From positions 1 through 12,957 of the forward strand of contig DFFT01000071.1 of assembly GCA_002372325.1 (NCBI GenBank): a stretch of DNA of 12,957 bases. The letters run 5' to 3'. A program made the position numbers and the translations under genes. Source of the stretch: Succinivibrionaceae bacterium UBA3769 (lineage in GTDB: Bacteria; Pseudomonadota; Gammaproteobacteria; Enterobacterales; Succinivibrionaceae). Positions 6,726 to 12,913 of this stretch are shown in pieces (position 1 is the first letter of the stretch; every line of letters starts with the position of its first letter). The notes beneath the pieces were generated by a model that made no database searches, was not told the origin of the DNA, and saw nothing but the letters and a program-made list of their open reading frames with translations.

Positions 6726-7178
6726 TCAGCGGCCGCCATAGCCGGTGATATTGCCGCTGGCATCCCGGTATACCCGGTTCCCCCGAGCATCGGTTTCCCC
6801 GGTGCCCGTGCGGTTCCCGGCGCTGTCCCGGAATACCATGCGGCCCGCGCCGTCTCTGGTGCCGGTGCCGGTGCGGTTCCCCGCGCTGTCACGGATAACC
6901 AGATTCCCCGAGGAATCAACATCCGCCGTGCCCACGCGGTTTCCGGCGCTGTCCCGGAAAACCATATGCCCGGAGGAATCCGCATCCGCCGAACCCACCC
7001 GGTTTCCGGCATTGTCCCGGTACACCACATGACGCCCCGATGAATCCTTTTCCATAGTGCCGATACGATTCCCGGAGGCATCCCTGAGTACCTCTGTTGC
7101 CGCAAATGATGCCGGTAATATCGCAAGGGACAGCAAAATGACCCCTCTAAGAAAAGCCCTGGTCAGTAATCCGTTCAT
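6726..7178 (-). CDS. Secreted 21-residue-repeat protein, paralogue 3 (first gene of operon)
   Basis: 150 residues. The ATG is at 7176-7178 with GGAG eight bases upstream. The signal peptide (MNGLLTRAFLRGVILLSLAI, then LPASFA) probably ends before ATEV. From Arg32 there is one 22-residue unit, four 21-residue units and the common 13-residue partial end (RDASGNITGYGGR). Units read RD.(A/S)GNR.G......D..G.MVF, with Ala/Ser where the other two paralogues have Tyr/His, and are more diverged from each other. It is therefore the oldest or least homogenised copy. It is the promoter-proximal gene, with a sigma70-like promoter at 7287-7315. It is expected to be exported and beta-rich; function unknown. 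Confidence 0.86.
   Translation of the reverse strand: MNGLLTRAFLRGVILLSLAILPASFAATEVLRDASGNRIGTMEKDSSGRHVVYRDNAGNRVGSADADSSGHMVFRDSAGNRVGTADVDSSGNLVIRDSAGNRTGTGTRDGAGRMVFRDSAGNRTGTGETDARGNRVYRDASGNITGYGGR
6729..7085 (-). repeat. Diverged 63-bp coding repeats in paralogue 3
   Basis: One 66-bp unit, four 63-bp units and a 39-bp partial unit encode residues 32-150. The motif GNR-GT and a D..G turn persist in each unit, while other positions vary, in contrast to the near-identical units of the two downstream paralogues. Confidence 0.8.
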
Positions 7179-7594
7179 CTCAGATCTCCGTAAATCCCGC
7201 TTGGTTCGTCCTCTTCCGATTTTAACACCGGAGCGGGGTAACCGGATATAAATGATGTCGTAGCCTGCAAGTTAGTCAGAGCTTCTGTTATAGTTAATAG
7301 CTACTCTGATGTAACACCCCTGAAAATGACTTATCCTGAATGCCGGCTCTCTTTCTCATTTTTTGCTTTTCTCAGCTGTTTTCTCCGGAACCTGCCCGGG
7401 GGGCGGGGACGAGTCCGGCATTCGTGCCCGTATTCGCGGCATTTCCCGGGAAAGCGCCTGCAATACATTAAAAGAGCGGGCCAAAATGCTGATAAGACCG
7501 GATCGGAACTCCCGGTGCGGCATCTTCATCTCTGCATCTCCCGCCCTTCCTTTCTGTCTCAAACGGCAATCCTTTTTTGCCAAGGCGGTTCCTC
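7179..7594. other. Divergent intergenic region, repeat operon / OB-like gene
   Basis: The left third holds the promoter for the minus-strand operon. The rest shows no convincing gene: the short open frames here (7326-7601 and 7363-7704 plus, 7356-7583 minus) lack ribosome sites and protein-like character. A 12-bp perfect palindrome TTTCCCGGGAAA lies at 7442-7453, the same core as the palindrome at 4031-4044. I could not identify a plus-strand promoter for the gene at 7595. Confidence 0.6.
7287..7315 (-). promoter_or_regulatory. Sigma70-like promoter of the repeat-protein operon
   Basis: On the minus strand GTTACA (7310-7315, four of six) and TATAAC (7287-7292, five of six) are separated by exactly 17 bases. 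Transcription would start near 7280, giving a leader of about 100 bases before the first gene at 7178. Confidence 0.55.
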
Positions 7595-8467
7595 ATGCTG
7601 AAGTCCTTCATAAATTCCTTGCTCCTTTTTACCCTTGCCGGGACTGTTTCCTGGGAATGTCAGACCCTGACTCTGGCAGAATTCGCCGCGGCCAACGCTC
7701 CTGATAATGCCGAGGAGAACGTTCAGGCTCCCGCTGACGAAGCCCTCTTCCGGGAAAGGGAACAGTTTGTCATGAAAATTAATGAAGCCATGATGAAGGA
7801 GGATCGGGAAGCCATTAAGCATTGCGCCGTTACCATGTTTGACTACTGCCTCTCAACAAAGATCTCCTTCAAAAAATCCTCCGCCCGCGCCATGTACGCC
7901 ACCTATGAACTCAGTCAGGCCCGGGGGAATCAGGATTTTCTGGATAAGAGGGTGCTTCTCAGAGGAACCGCGGCCGAGGTGCGCAAGGCCGCCGGAAAGG
8001 ATCCGGAGCTTTTCTTCCGGGCCGGCGGCAAAACCTCTCCCCATGCTGTCCGGGCCGTCTTTGCCAGTCCCGCAGCAGATGCCGCCAAAATAGCCGCCCT
8101 CAAAAAGGATGAGGATACCGCGCTTTTGTGCACCGGAGCCGGCATCACGGACGAAACCCCGGAGGCGAAGGACTGCGAATTCATTGACCGCCATGCCGAT
8201 GACTGCGAAAAAGAAGAACTCTCAGCCATTGACAGCATCCAGCATGGCAACTTTAAAGTCCCCATCACGGTTCTGGGGAACTGGACGCTGACCTGTCTTA
8301 TCGCCGCGGAATCCCCTGACTTTATGAAGGAATGCCTGAAGGGGAACTGCGAGCCCCATCAGAAGCTTTTTGAGAGCGTCTTCGGAAGCGCCTGCTTTCC
8401 CATGGTCTTCAAGGGCGTTAAGCCCCGGCTGAGCCCCCCCCGGAACAGAAAAGAATCAGCGCCATGA
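7595..8467 (+). CDS. Exported protein with possible OB-fold (tRNA_anti-like) region
   Basis: 290 residues from ATG 7595, preceded by AAGG at 7582-7585; the frame is open from TTG 7577. MLKSFINSLLLFTLAGTVSW is a signal peptide or N-terminal anchor. Residues about 50-90 look helical, with a CAVTMFDYC segment. Residues about 98-200 resemble the OB-fold layout of the tRNA_anti-like family: Tyr-rich helix, then FLDKRVLLRGTAAEV, a variable strand pair, AVRAVFASP, KIAALKKDEDTALLCTGAG and a closing DCEFID. That match rests on pattern only. Eight cysteines follow the signal peptide, consistent with disulfides outside the cytoplasm. The C-terminus (SPPRNRKESAP) looks unnatural and starts at a run of eight C bases (8434-8441). 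One extra C, or a -1 shift, would join it to the next frame, so the gene may be frameshifted, phase-variable or mis-assembled here. Confidence 0.75.
   Translation: MLKSFINSLLLFTLAGTVSWECQTLTLAEFAAANAPDNAEENVQAPADEALFREREQFVMKINEAMMKEDREAIKHCAVTMFDYCLSTKISFKKSSARAMYATYELSQARGNQDFLDKRVLLRGTAAEVRKAAGKDPELFFRAGGKTSPHAVRAVFASPAADAAKIAALKKDEDTALLCTGAGITDETPEAKDCEFIDRHADDCEKEELSAIDSIQHGNFKVPITVLGNWTLTCLIAAESPDFMKECLKGNCEPHQKLFESVFGSACFPMVFKGVKPRLSPPRNRKESAP
8434..8441 (+). repeat. Homopolymeric C8 tract, possible frameshift site
   Basis: Eight consecutive C bases follow AG within the codons AGC CCC CCC CGG. With nine (or six) C the frame continues as PPPEQKRISAMKAAVWQYLI instead of stopping 24 bases later. 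The heptamer C CCC CCC also fits a simple -1 slip. Phase-variable tracts of this length are known in other bacteria. A sequencing or assembly error is an equally plausible explanation. Confidence 0.6.
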
Positions 8468-8802
8468 AAGCCGCGGTCTGGCAGTATCTCATCTATAAGA
8501 AAATCACGGATCCCGCCACCGGAAAGCTCCTCGTGCCCGATACGGAAATCCCGGACTTACCCCTGGTGAACACCTATGTGAAAAAGACCAAGCAGGATCT
8601 CCCCGCTATTCCTGAGCCAGGGAGCAGCTCTTGCGATGCCCCAGCTGGCAGGCCCGGGCAAAAAAGCTCCGGGCTTTTGTCCGATTCTTCGCCGTCCCGA
8701 GGCCGTACCTGTGGAGATACCCGAGACCGGCACAGCTATGCCCGTTATCAAGATCGCAGCCCTTCCGGTAATACTCCAGAGATCGGGCGTAATCCCGGCT
8801 GA
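8464..8802 (+). CDS. Out-of-frame C-terminal continuation, running antisense into the kinase gene
   Basis: The open frame of 112 codons overlaps the preceding stop as ATGA (8464-8467). The first about 50 residues (MKAAVWQYLIYKKITDPATG, then KLLVPDTEIPD and LVNTYVKKTKQDLP) are protein-like. Upstream, the same frame stays open through the C8 tract, so this is more likely the true C-terminus of the gene at 7595 than a separate gene. From about 8606 onward it is simply the antisense of the kinase's last Sel1 repeats, and the translation becomes low-quality (Ser/Arg/Gly/Pro). Its original end has therefore probably been lost or replaced. Translational coupling through ATGA is an alternative reading. 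Confidence 0.4.
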   Translation: MKAAVWQYLIYKKITDPATGKLLVPDTEIPDLPLVNTYVKKTKQDLPAIPEPGSSSCDAPAGRPGQKSSGLLSDSSPSRGRTCGDTRDRHSYARYQDRSPSGNTPEIGRNPG

Positions 8803-11017
8803 CTCCCAGACCCTGCTGGTAAAGCCAGCCCAGATTGGAGCAGCCCATGCCGTCATTCATGCCGCAGGAAAGCTCATAAAGCTCCCGGGCCCGGCCATAA
8901 TCCTGCGGTGTTCCCGAGCCGTTCTGATAATACCAGCCCGCTCTCGCGCAGCCTTTGGAGCTCTTAAGCCGGCAGGCCTCTTCAAAATTCCGGAGGGCCA
9001 GAGCCTTTTCGTTTTTCTTCTCGAGAGCAAAGCCCCGGCTGAGATACCGGGATCGCTGAGATCCGGCGCCGGGGGATTCCGCTCCGGACAGGTTCGGGCT
9101 TTCTTTCGGGGCGGGATCTCCCCGCATCCCGGATTCCGGGATGCGGGGGAGAACACAGTCCTGACAGGCCTCGCCGGCGGAATGATGCTGCCAGAAGACA
9201 GCGGCCGCTCCTGCCAGAAGGAGCGCTGCAATGATAACGGCTCCGCCGTGTCTCCGGCCCTTCCCTCCTTCCGATGCCGTATTGGTCTTCTCAGGATCTC
9301 CGGGGTTATCCCTTGCGGGAGGACTCGCATTAAGAGCTTTTTTAATGATTGCGGCGGCATTTCTGTCAGGCAGGAACTCGCTCGCAAAAAGAAGATCCTT
9401 TGCGGCGGCGGCAATACAGCGCGCATATCCGGAGGGATCGCATTCCAGAAGATGCTGCATTTTGCTCCTGAAATCCTCCGGACTCTGATATACGGAGCTT
9501 CCGGCCCGGAAGCTCCGCTCTCCGGAAAATGACCAGCCCAGAATGCAGGCGATCTCCCGGTCGGAAAGATCCCGCCTTCCTGTGATCCTCCTGAGACGGG
9601 AAAGGATCTCCCCGAGGGACGGGCTTTTAACGATTTCCGCGGCGTAATAGGCCAGAAAATCCGTCCGGAACAGGGATGCCCCATGGTTAATCAGTCTGGT
9701 GTCGCCTCCGGCATTGGCTTCCTTCAGGAGATCCCGGGCCAGATCCGCCATGCTCCCGTACCCCCGGCCGTCCGCATAAAGCTCCTTTACGGAGGGATCC
9801 AGATGGTACATAAGAGAGCAGAAGATGCCGTATGCCTGCGCCGGAGAGTTTGCCAGAGCCTCTTCCGCCCGGCGCGCCAGGGCGGCTTTGGCTTCGTCAT
9901 AAAGACTGTAATGGTGGGAAATGATGCCACGGCCCAGTTCCCGGATCCCCGGTTCCGGATCCGCCAGGAGCGCCCGGACAAAGGAACCGGAGGAGGTGTA
10001 TTTTATGCCGTTAAAGAGATAGGGAGGGAAGCCGGCAAACTCCGGGGGCGTTTTCTGAGCATATTCTCCCGGCACCGGCAGCTTCTCCCCCTTCAGCCAT
10101 GCGGAAACCTCCTGGTACCCCCACCTTCTGTTGGGATTATCCCGGTCATTCCGGCCGGAAATATCCCGGTAAGTAAGCCCCAAAACCAGATCCCGGAGTT
10201 CCCCGGGGAAATTGTCCGGAAAGCTGATTTTGTTCACCGCCGCCAGCCGGGCAGACTCCTCGGGAGAAAGTCCGGCATTCTGAAAGGGGGTAAAACCGGC
10301 AAAGAGCTCAAATACGGTGATGCCCAGAGAGTAGTAATCGCTTTCCCGGTGATAAATCCCCTGCACCGCCTCCGGAGCGGCATAAAGAGGAGTCATGCCC
10401 GTGCTGGTTCTTACCAGAGTTCTCCCGTCCGTATCAGAGCTGATGCCGAAATCGATAACCAGAATTCTCTGGCCGTCATCATCAGGAATAAGATTGGCCG
10501 GCTTAAGATCCTTATGAATAATCCCCGCCTCATGAATCACCCGGAGGGCCTCGTTTACCGAAGGGATGATCCGGCTTTTCAGATCCTGAAAGGCGAAGCG
10601 TTTTCCCGCCGCGAGCTCAAAAGCGAGACTGCGCCGGCGGTACCAGGGCATAATCACATACTGATGCCCCTCATAAACTCCCGCCGCATAAACGGGAGCC
10701 ACAAAGGGACTTCGGATATCCCGGAGCTTTCTCAGGACGGATTCCTTGATGGCATTGCTTCTGCGGTAGTATTTAAGGAGGAGCTTCTCCCGGGAATTAC
10801 GGGAGCACTCATAGATATCAGCTTCACCGGAACGGAAGTCCAGTCTGTTAATAACCCGGAAGCCGTCAGGAAGCAATGCTCCCGTGATGTCAGGAGCGGT
10901 TTCGCTGTCCTCCCGGATGCGGGTGCTTACTTCCGGCGCCTTCCGGCTGTTGATTTTCGTTTCCATTTTAAGCCTCGCATCCGTCTCTTTCTGATTCCGC
11001 TGCTCCCCGGCAGTCAT
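8606..11017 (-). CDS. Transmembrane Ser/Thr protein kinase with C-terminal Sel1/Hcp-like repeats
   Basis: 803 residues. Residues about 50-310 form a Hanks-type kinase domain: lysine of the ATP site at Lys82 (LLLKYY), candidate helix-C Glu92, catalytic loop HKDLKPAN (168-175, Asp170), metal-binding DFG (189-191), APE (214-216) and helix-F Asp227 (SDYYSLG). The glycine loop is degenerate (DFRSGEADIYEC). RWGYQEVSAWLKGE closes the domain. Residues about 325-570 are helical and unassigned. One membrane helix lies at 592-609 (GAVIIAALLLAGAAAVFW). Residues 658-803 hold four 36-residue Sel1/Hcp-like repeats with Cys pairs at exact spacing (682/690, 718/726, 754/762, 790/798), typical of disulfide-stabilised extracytoplasmic repeats. 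The kinase thus faces the cytoplasm and the repeats the periplasm, a receptor-kinase layout. The start at 11017 has a weak GGGG site; Met18 (ATG at 10964-10966, GAGG about six bases upstream) may be the true start. Substrates are unknown. Confidence 0.92.
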   Translation of the reverse strand: MTAGEQRNQKETDARLKMETKINSRKAPEVSTRIREDSETAPDITGALLPDGFRVINRLDFRSGEADIYECSRNSREKLLLKYYRRSNAIKESVLRKLRDIRSPFVAPVYAAGVYEGHQYVIMPWYRRRSLAFELAAGKRFAFQDLKSRIIPSVNEALRVIHEAGIIHKDLKPANLIPDDDGQRILVIDFGISSDTDGRTLVRTSTGMTPLYAAPEAVQGIYHRESDYYSLGITVFELFAGFTPFQNAGLSPEESARLAAVNKISFPDNFPGELRDLVLGLTYRDISGRNDRDNPNRRWGYQEVSAWLKGEKLPVPGEYAQKTPPEFAGFPPYLFNGIKYTSSGSFVRALLADPEPGIRELGRGIISHHYSLYDEAKAALARRAEEALANSPAQAYGIFCSLMYHLDPSVKELYADGRGYGSMADLARDLLKEANAGGDTRLINHGASLFRTDFLAYYAAEIVKSPSLGEILSRLRRITGRRDLSDREIACILGWSFSGERSFRAGSSVYQSPEDFRSKMQHLLECDPSGYARCIAAAAKDLLFASEFLPDRNAAAIIKKALNASPPARDNPGDPEKTNTASEGGKGRRHGGAVIIAALLLAGAAAVFWQHHSAGEACQDCVLPRIPESGMRGDPAPKESPNLSGAESPGAGSQRSRYLSRGFALEKKNEKALALRNFEEACRLKSSKGCARAGWYYQNGSGTPQDYGRARELYELSCGMNDGMGCSNLGWLYQQGLGVSRDYARSLEYYRKGCDLDNGHSCAGLGYLHRYGLGTAKNRTKARSFFARACQLGHRKSCSLAQE

Positions 11018-11046
11018 GGTAATCCCCGCTGCAGAAAAAATCTCCC

Positions 11047-11113
11047 GCCGGATTCATAGTTTCGGGGAGAGGGTCATCGTTTAAAGGGGCCGGATTGATT
11101 CATAGCTTCAGGG
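11047..11113. repeat. Imperfect direct repeat upstream of the kinase gene
   Basis: GCCGGATTCATAGTTTCGGG (11047-11066) recurs at 11089-11113 as GCCGGATTGATTCATAGCTT followed by CAGGG, differing by a duplicated GATT and two or three substitutions. Spacing between copies is about four helical turns. The repeats sit 30-100 bp upstream of the kinase start and could be paired operator sites; no known regulator motif is recognised. Confidence 0.45.
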
Positions 11114-11211
11114 CGAAAGATGCAAAGATGTCCTGAAAAACCGGACAAAAAAAGTGCATTTTTTCTGATCCGGAAACAGATTCTCATATCGGATGCATTA
11201 ATCATGGATTT

Positions 11212-11239
11212 TTGACAGGGGTTGTGCTATTGTGATAAT
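11212..11239 (+). promoter_or_regulatory. Near-consensus extended -10 sigma70 promoter
   Basis: TTGACA (11212-11217, perfect) is followed after 16 bases by GATAAT (11234-11239, five of six), with TGT directly before the -10, an extended -10 TGn motif. The predicted start is near 11246, giving an untranslated leader of about 73 bases before ATG 11319. This is the best promoter in the window. Confidence 0.8.
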
Positions 11240-11318
11240 ACCAACGTATATTTGATAAAAATTAGTCGTTATTCAGTAAATATTTGGCACTTTGCCTGAT
11301 TTTAAGGACACGCAAACT

Positions 11319-11837
11319 ATGGATATTTTAACGAATCTCATCTCAGATATCTCGCCTGACAGACTTCCGGAAATACAGCAGACAGATAAAAACAAGCCTA
11401 AGGCAGATTATCCCCGGGGCACCCATATCCGGACGCCGGATCCCTCGGAGCTGTCATCGCCATGGAAACACGGCATAGCTATAGGCAACAAAAAGATCAT
11501 TGCCAGAAAAGGCAGCGAGATCACCATCATGGAGCTTAAGGAATTCTTTGCGCTTCCCTGCGCCGAGGTCATTACCCATGATTACTCGGTATACACTCCT
11601 GATGAAATCGTCGCCCGGGCCATGGACATTGTGGTCAAGAGCAGGAGCTCCGGCATCATTCATCTGGACAGCTTCTGGACCTCGGAGGTTTTTGATGAAA
11701 GCTTTGACTCCATGCTCATGAACCGGAATCTGGCCATCCTGAACGAGTATATTTCAGTGATTATGCGCGCTCAGGAAAACCAGCCCCGGGAACGCCGCCC
11801 GAAACAGCGGGTCTCCCCGAACTTCTTCGAAGACTGA
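11319..11837 (+). CDS. Hypothetical 172-residue cytoplasmic protein
   Basis: ATG 11319 is preceded by AAGGA at 11304-11308, ten bases upstream. The frame is open to a TTG at 11292, but the ATG has the ribosome site. There is no signal peptide or membrane segment. The N-terminal about 45 residues are hydrophilic and probably flexible (QQTDKNKPKADYPRG). The core (about 50-150) alternates strand and helix: HGIAIGNKKIIARKGSEITI, LKEFFALPCAEVITHDYSVY, then a helix with PDEIVARAMDIVVKS, GIIHLDSFW and a final helix. The tail is basic then acidic (RERRPKQR, FFED). I do not recognise the family. It is transcribed divergently from the kinase by a strong promoter and followed by a hairpin. Its neighbourhood hints at, but does not prove, a link with the kinase. 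Confidence 0.82.
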   Translation: MDILTNLISDISPDRLPEIQQTDKNKPKADYPRGTHIRTPDPSELSSPWKHGIAIGNKKIIARKGSEITIMELKEFFALPCAEVITHDYSVYTPDEIVARAMDIVVKSRSSGIIHLDSFWTSEVFDESFDSMLMNRNLAILNEYISVIMRAQENQPRERRPKQRVSPNFFED

Positions 11838-12067
11838 GCCCTGAAACAGGGAGGCCCGGCCTCCCTGAAGTCCCAGTCTCCCCCGGAGCCGCTTTTTCCG
11901 CTTTCCGGCTTCTGCTGTTCCTTTGTCCCCTTCCCCGCTTCTCCCCTCTTTGCCGTTCCGCATTCTTGCCGGTCTCAGGAATTTTCCGGGACGCTGCTTG
12001 CTCCGCCGCGCCATCAGGGTATTTTCCGCTGCTGCATATCCATGGGCTATGTCTTCTGCCGTTAATC
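11838..12067. other. Non-coding stretch before the duplicated unit
   Basis: After the hairpin at 11847-11867 I see no supported gene in this stretch. A minus-strand open frame (11754-12116) contains a helix-turn-helix-like piece (GLTAEDIAHGYAAAENTLMA) but then becomes Lys/Arg/Gly-rich and overlaps both the gene at 11319 and the repeated terminator. At most it is a decayed remnant. Confidence 0.5.
11847..11867 (+). terminator. GC-rich hairpin after the 172-residue protein gene
   Basis: CAGGGAGG (11847-11854) pairs with CCTCCCTG (11860-11867), with a further C-G pair and a three-base loop, ten bases after the stop codon. There is no T run behind it, so it may be a weak or Rho-assisted terminator or an mRNA-stabilising 3' hairpin. 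Confidence 0.5.
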
Positions 12068-12260
12068 CGCAGTCAACAACACAAAAAATAAGCGGTGAGA
12101 CCTTGCCTGAAGCCATTTCTCACCGTTTTAAGTATGTTACAGCAGCAGCGCCGCTCTCCCGTCTGGGATGCGGCAAGGGCAGGAAATCCCTTTAACCGCA
12201 GGAGAGCTTCCTGATGTTATGCCCCGGCAGGAACAGAGGAAGTCTGAGTTTTTGCCTCTT
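12068..12260. repeat. Tandem duplication, copy 1
   Basis: This stretch recurs 697 bp later at 12765-12957. From CGGTGAGA (12093) to the stop codon at 12217, about 124 non-coding bases, I count one substitution (12183 G versus A). The next about 44 bases, which code for the last residues of the minus-strand gene, carry four substitutions. The left edge fades near CGCAG at 12068. Confidence 0.9.
12081..12125 (-). terminator. Hairpin terminator inside duplication copy 1
   Basis: Perfect 8-bp arms CGGTGAGA (12093-12100) and TCTCACCG (12118-12125) enclose a 17-base loop. Read on the minus strand, the stem is followed by CTTATTTTTTG, as expected for the terminator of the gene at 12217-12576. The plus side has only TTTT. 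Confidence 0.75.
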
Positions 12261-12576
12261 CCGGAAGAGTTTCAGGCTGTTCCTTCATAAGCTTCCGCAC
12301 ATAATCAGGGGAGACCTGATAATTAGCAGCAACAAAATCCACGATGTATTCATCAGAATCCCCTTTGATTTTCAGGGCCTTAATCACTGCCAAAACCTTA
12401 ACTTTCTGTTCCCAGAGATCTAATCCGTTCATCATATTAACCTCATTGGTATCTCTTTCCTGAAATATTTTCTTATGTTTGATAAACGCGCAGATAAAGT
12501 CCGCAGTTTCCAAATCGGTAGTTTTCTGCTCCTTGATCAGTTTGTCGAGCCCGGCATCATTCTGGTGCTTGACCAC
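12217..12576 (-). CDS. Small protein in tandem-duplicated unit; possible Rpn-type nuclease C-terminal remnant
   Basis: The frame opens at GTG 12574-12576 (119 residues), but no ribosome site precedes it. ATG ATG at 12430-12435 has GAGG (12441-12444) at good spacing and would give 71-72 residues. The C-terminal part, KVLAVIKALKIKGDSDEYIV then YQVSPDYVRKLMKE, has the helix plus 'Lys-Gly-x-Ser-x-x-x-Ile ... Val-Ser-x-x-Tyr-Val' layout seen at the tails of Rpn/PD-(D/E)XK family proteins. That is a weak pattern match, and no nuclease motif is present. An 18-codon frame just upstream (12603-12659), offset by one, suggests the N-terminus was lost by frameshift. The last residues (QTSSVPAGA) are repeated in the copy at the window edge. 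A terminator follows at 12081-12125. Confidence 0.55.
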   Translation of the reverse strand: MVKHQNDAGLDKLIKEQKTTDLETADFICAFIKHKKIFQERDTNEVNMMNGLDLWEQKVKVLAVIKALKIKGDSDEYIVDFVAANYQVSPDYVRKLMKEQPETLPEEAKTQTSSVPAGA

Positions 12577-12602
12577 CTTAAGGGCAAATCCGCAGGCGGT
12601 GC

Positions 12603-12659
12603 TTATTTCGCAAAATATCCGTTATCCGCATCTTCAGAAAGCCTGGGCGTAACAATCAT
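12603..12659 (-). pseudogene. Possible frameshifted N-terminal fragment upstream of the small gene
   Basis: ATG 12657-12659 opens MIVTPRLSEDADNGYFAK and stops at TAA 12603-12605. A -1 shift near its end would enter the frame that continues as ISTACGFALKVV into the gene at 12217-12576, giving one uninterrupted protein of about 145 residues. An AGGAT lies about 12 bases upstream, a poor ribosome site. The evidence is only the protein-like composition and the position, so this is tentative. Confidence 0.25.
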
Positions 12660-12777
12660 GTTAATGTCAGATCCTGGCTGTTCAGGATCCGCCGGAAGCC
12701 GGCATCTCCTGCGTCAGGAATTTCATGAAGCCGACATGGCTATCTGAGGATGCCCAAATCCTTACGCAGCCACAACA

Positions 12778-12822
12778 CAAAAAAATAAGCGGTGAGACCT
12801 TGCCTGAAGCCATTTCTCACCG
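12778..12822 (-). terminator. Hairpin terminator inside duplication copy 2
   Basis: CGGTGAGA (12790-12797) and TCTCACCG (12815-12822) form the same 8-bp stem and 17-base loop as copy 1. Seven T follow shortly after the stem on the minus strand. It would end transcription of the second gene copy, whose body lies beyond the window. Confidence 0.75.
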
Positions 12823-12913
12823 TTTTAAGTATGTTACAGCAGCAGCGCCGCTCTCCCGTCTGGGATGCGGCAAGGGCAGAAAATCCCTTTAACCGCAGGA
12901 GAGCTTCCTGATG

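Larger units (their letters stand above)
11018..11318. other. Divergent control region, kinase / 172-residue protein
   Basis: 301 bp without a gene. It holds a near-consensus plus-strand promoter (11212-11239) and two related direct repeats near the kinase start. It also holds an inverted repeat TGTCC-N9-GGACA (11129-11147) next to a run of seven A. No clear -35/-10 pair for the kinase was found. TATGAA elements inside the two direct repeats, read on the minus strand, are weak candidates. Confidence 0.6.

Noticed and set aside
5860..7032. Repetitive open frames on the plus strand and in the second minus frame over the repeat genes
   Set aside because: Tandem 63-bp units keep every frame open or closed together, so such frames are expected by-products. 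Only the frame with signal peptides and ribosome sites is accepted.
5830..7178. CRISPR array or RTX toxin as an explanation for the regular repeats
   Set aside because: The repeats are contiguous 63-bp coding units without spacers, and the peptide lacks the GGxGxD nonapeptide of RTX proteins.
9683..11059. 458-codon plus-strand open frame antisense to the kinase
   Set aside because: It mirrors the kinase coding strand, whose motifs and repeats are unmistakable. Its own translation shows no domain or signal.
11754..12116. Minus-strand frame with a sigma-factor-like helix-turn-helix piece (GLTAEDIAHGYAAAENTLMA)
   Set aside because: Only about 25 residues look protein-like. The rest is low-complexity, and the frame overlaps the end of the 172-residue gene and the duplicated terminator. 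At best it is a remnant.
12475..12747. 90-codon plus-strand frame in the duplicated region
   Set aside because: Antisense to the better supported minus-strand frame, with no ribosome site.
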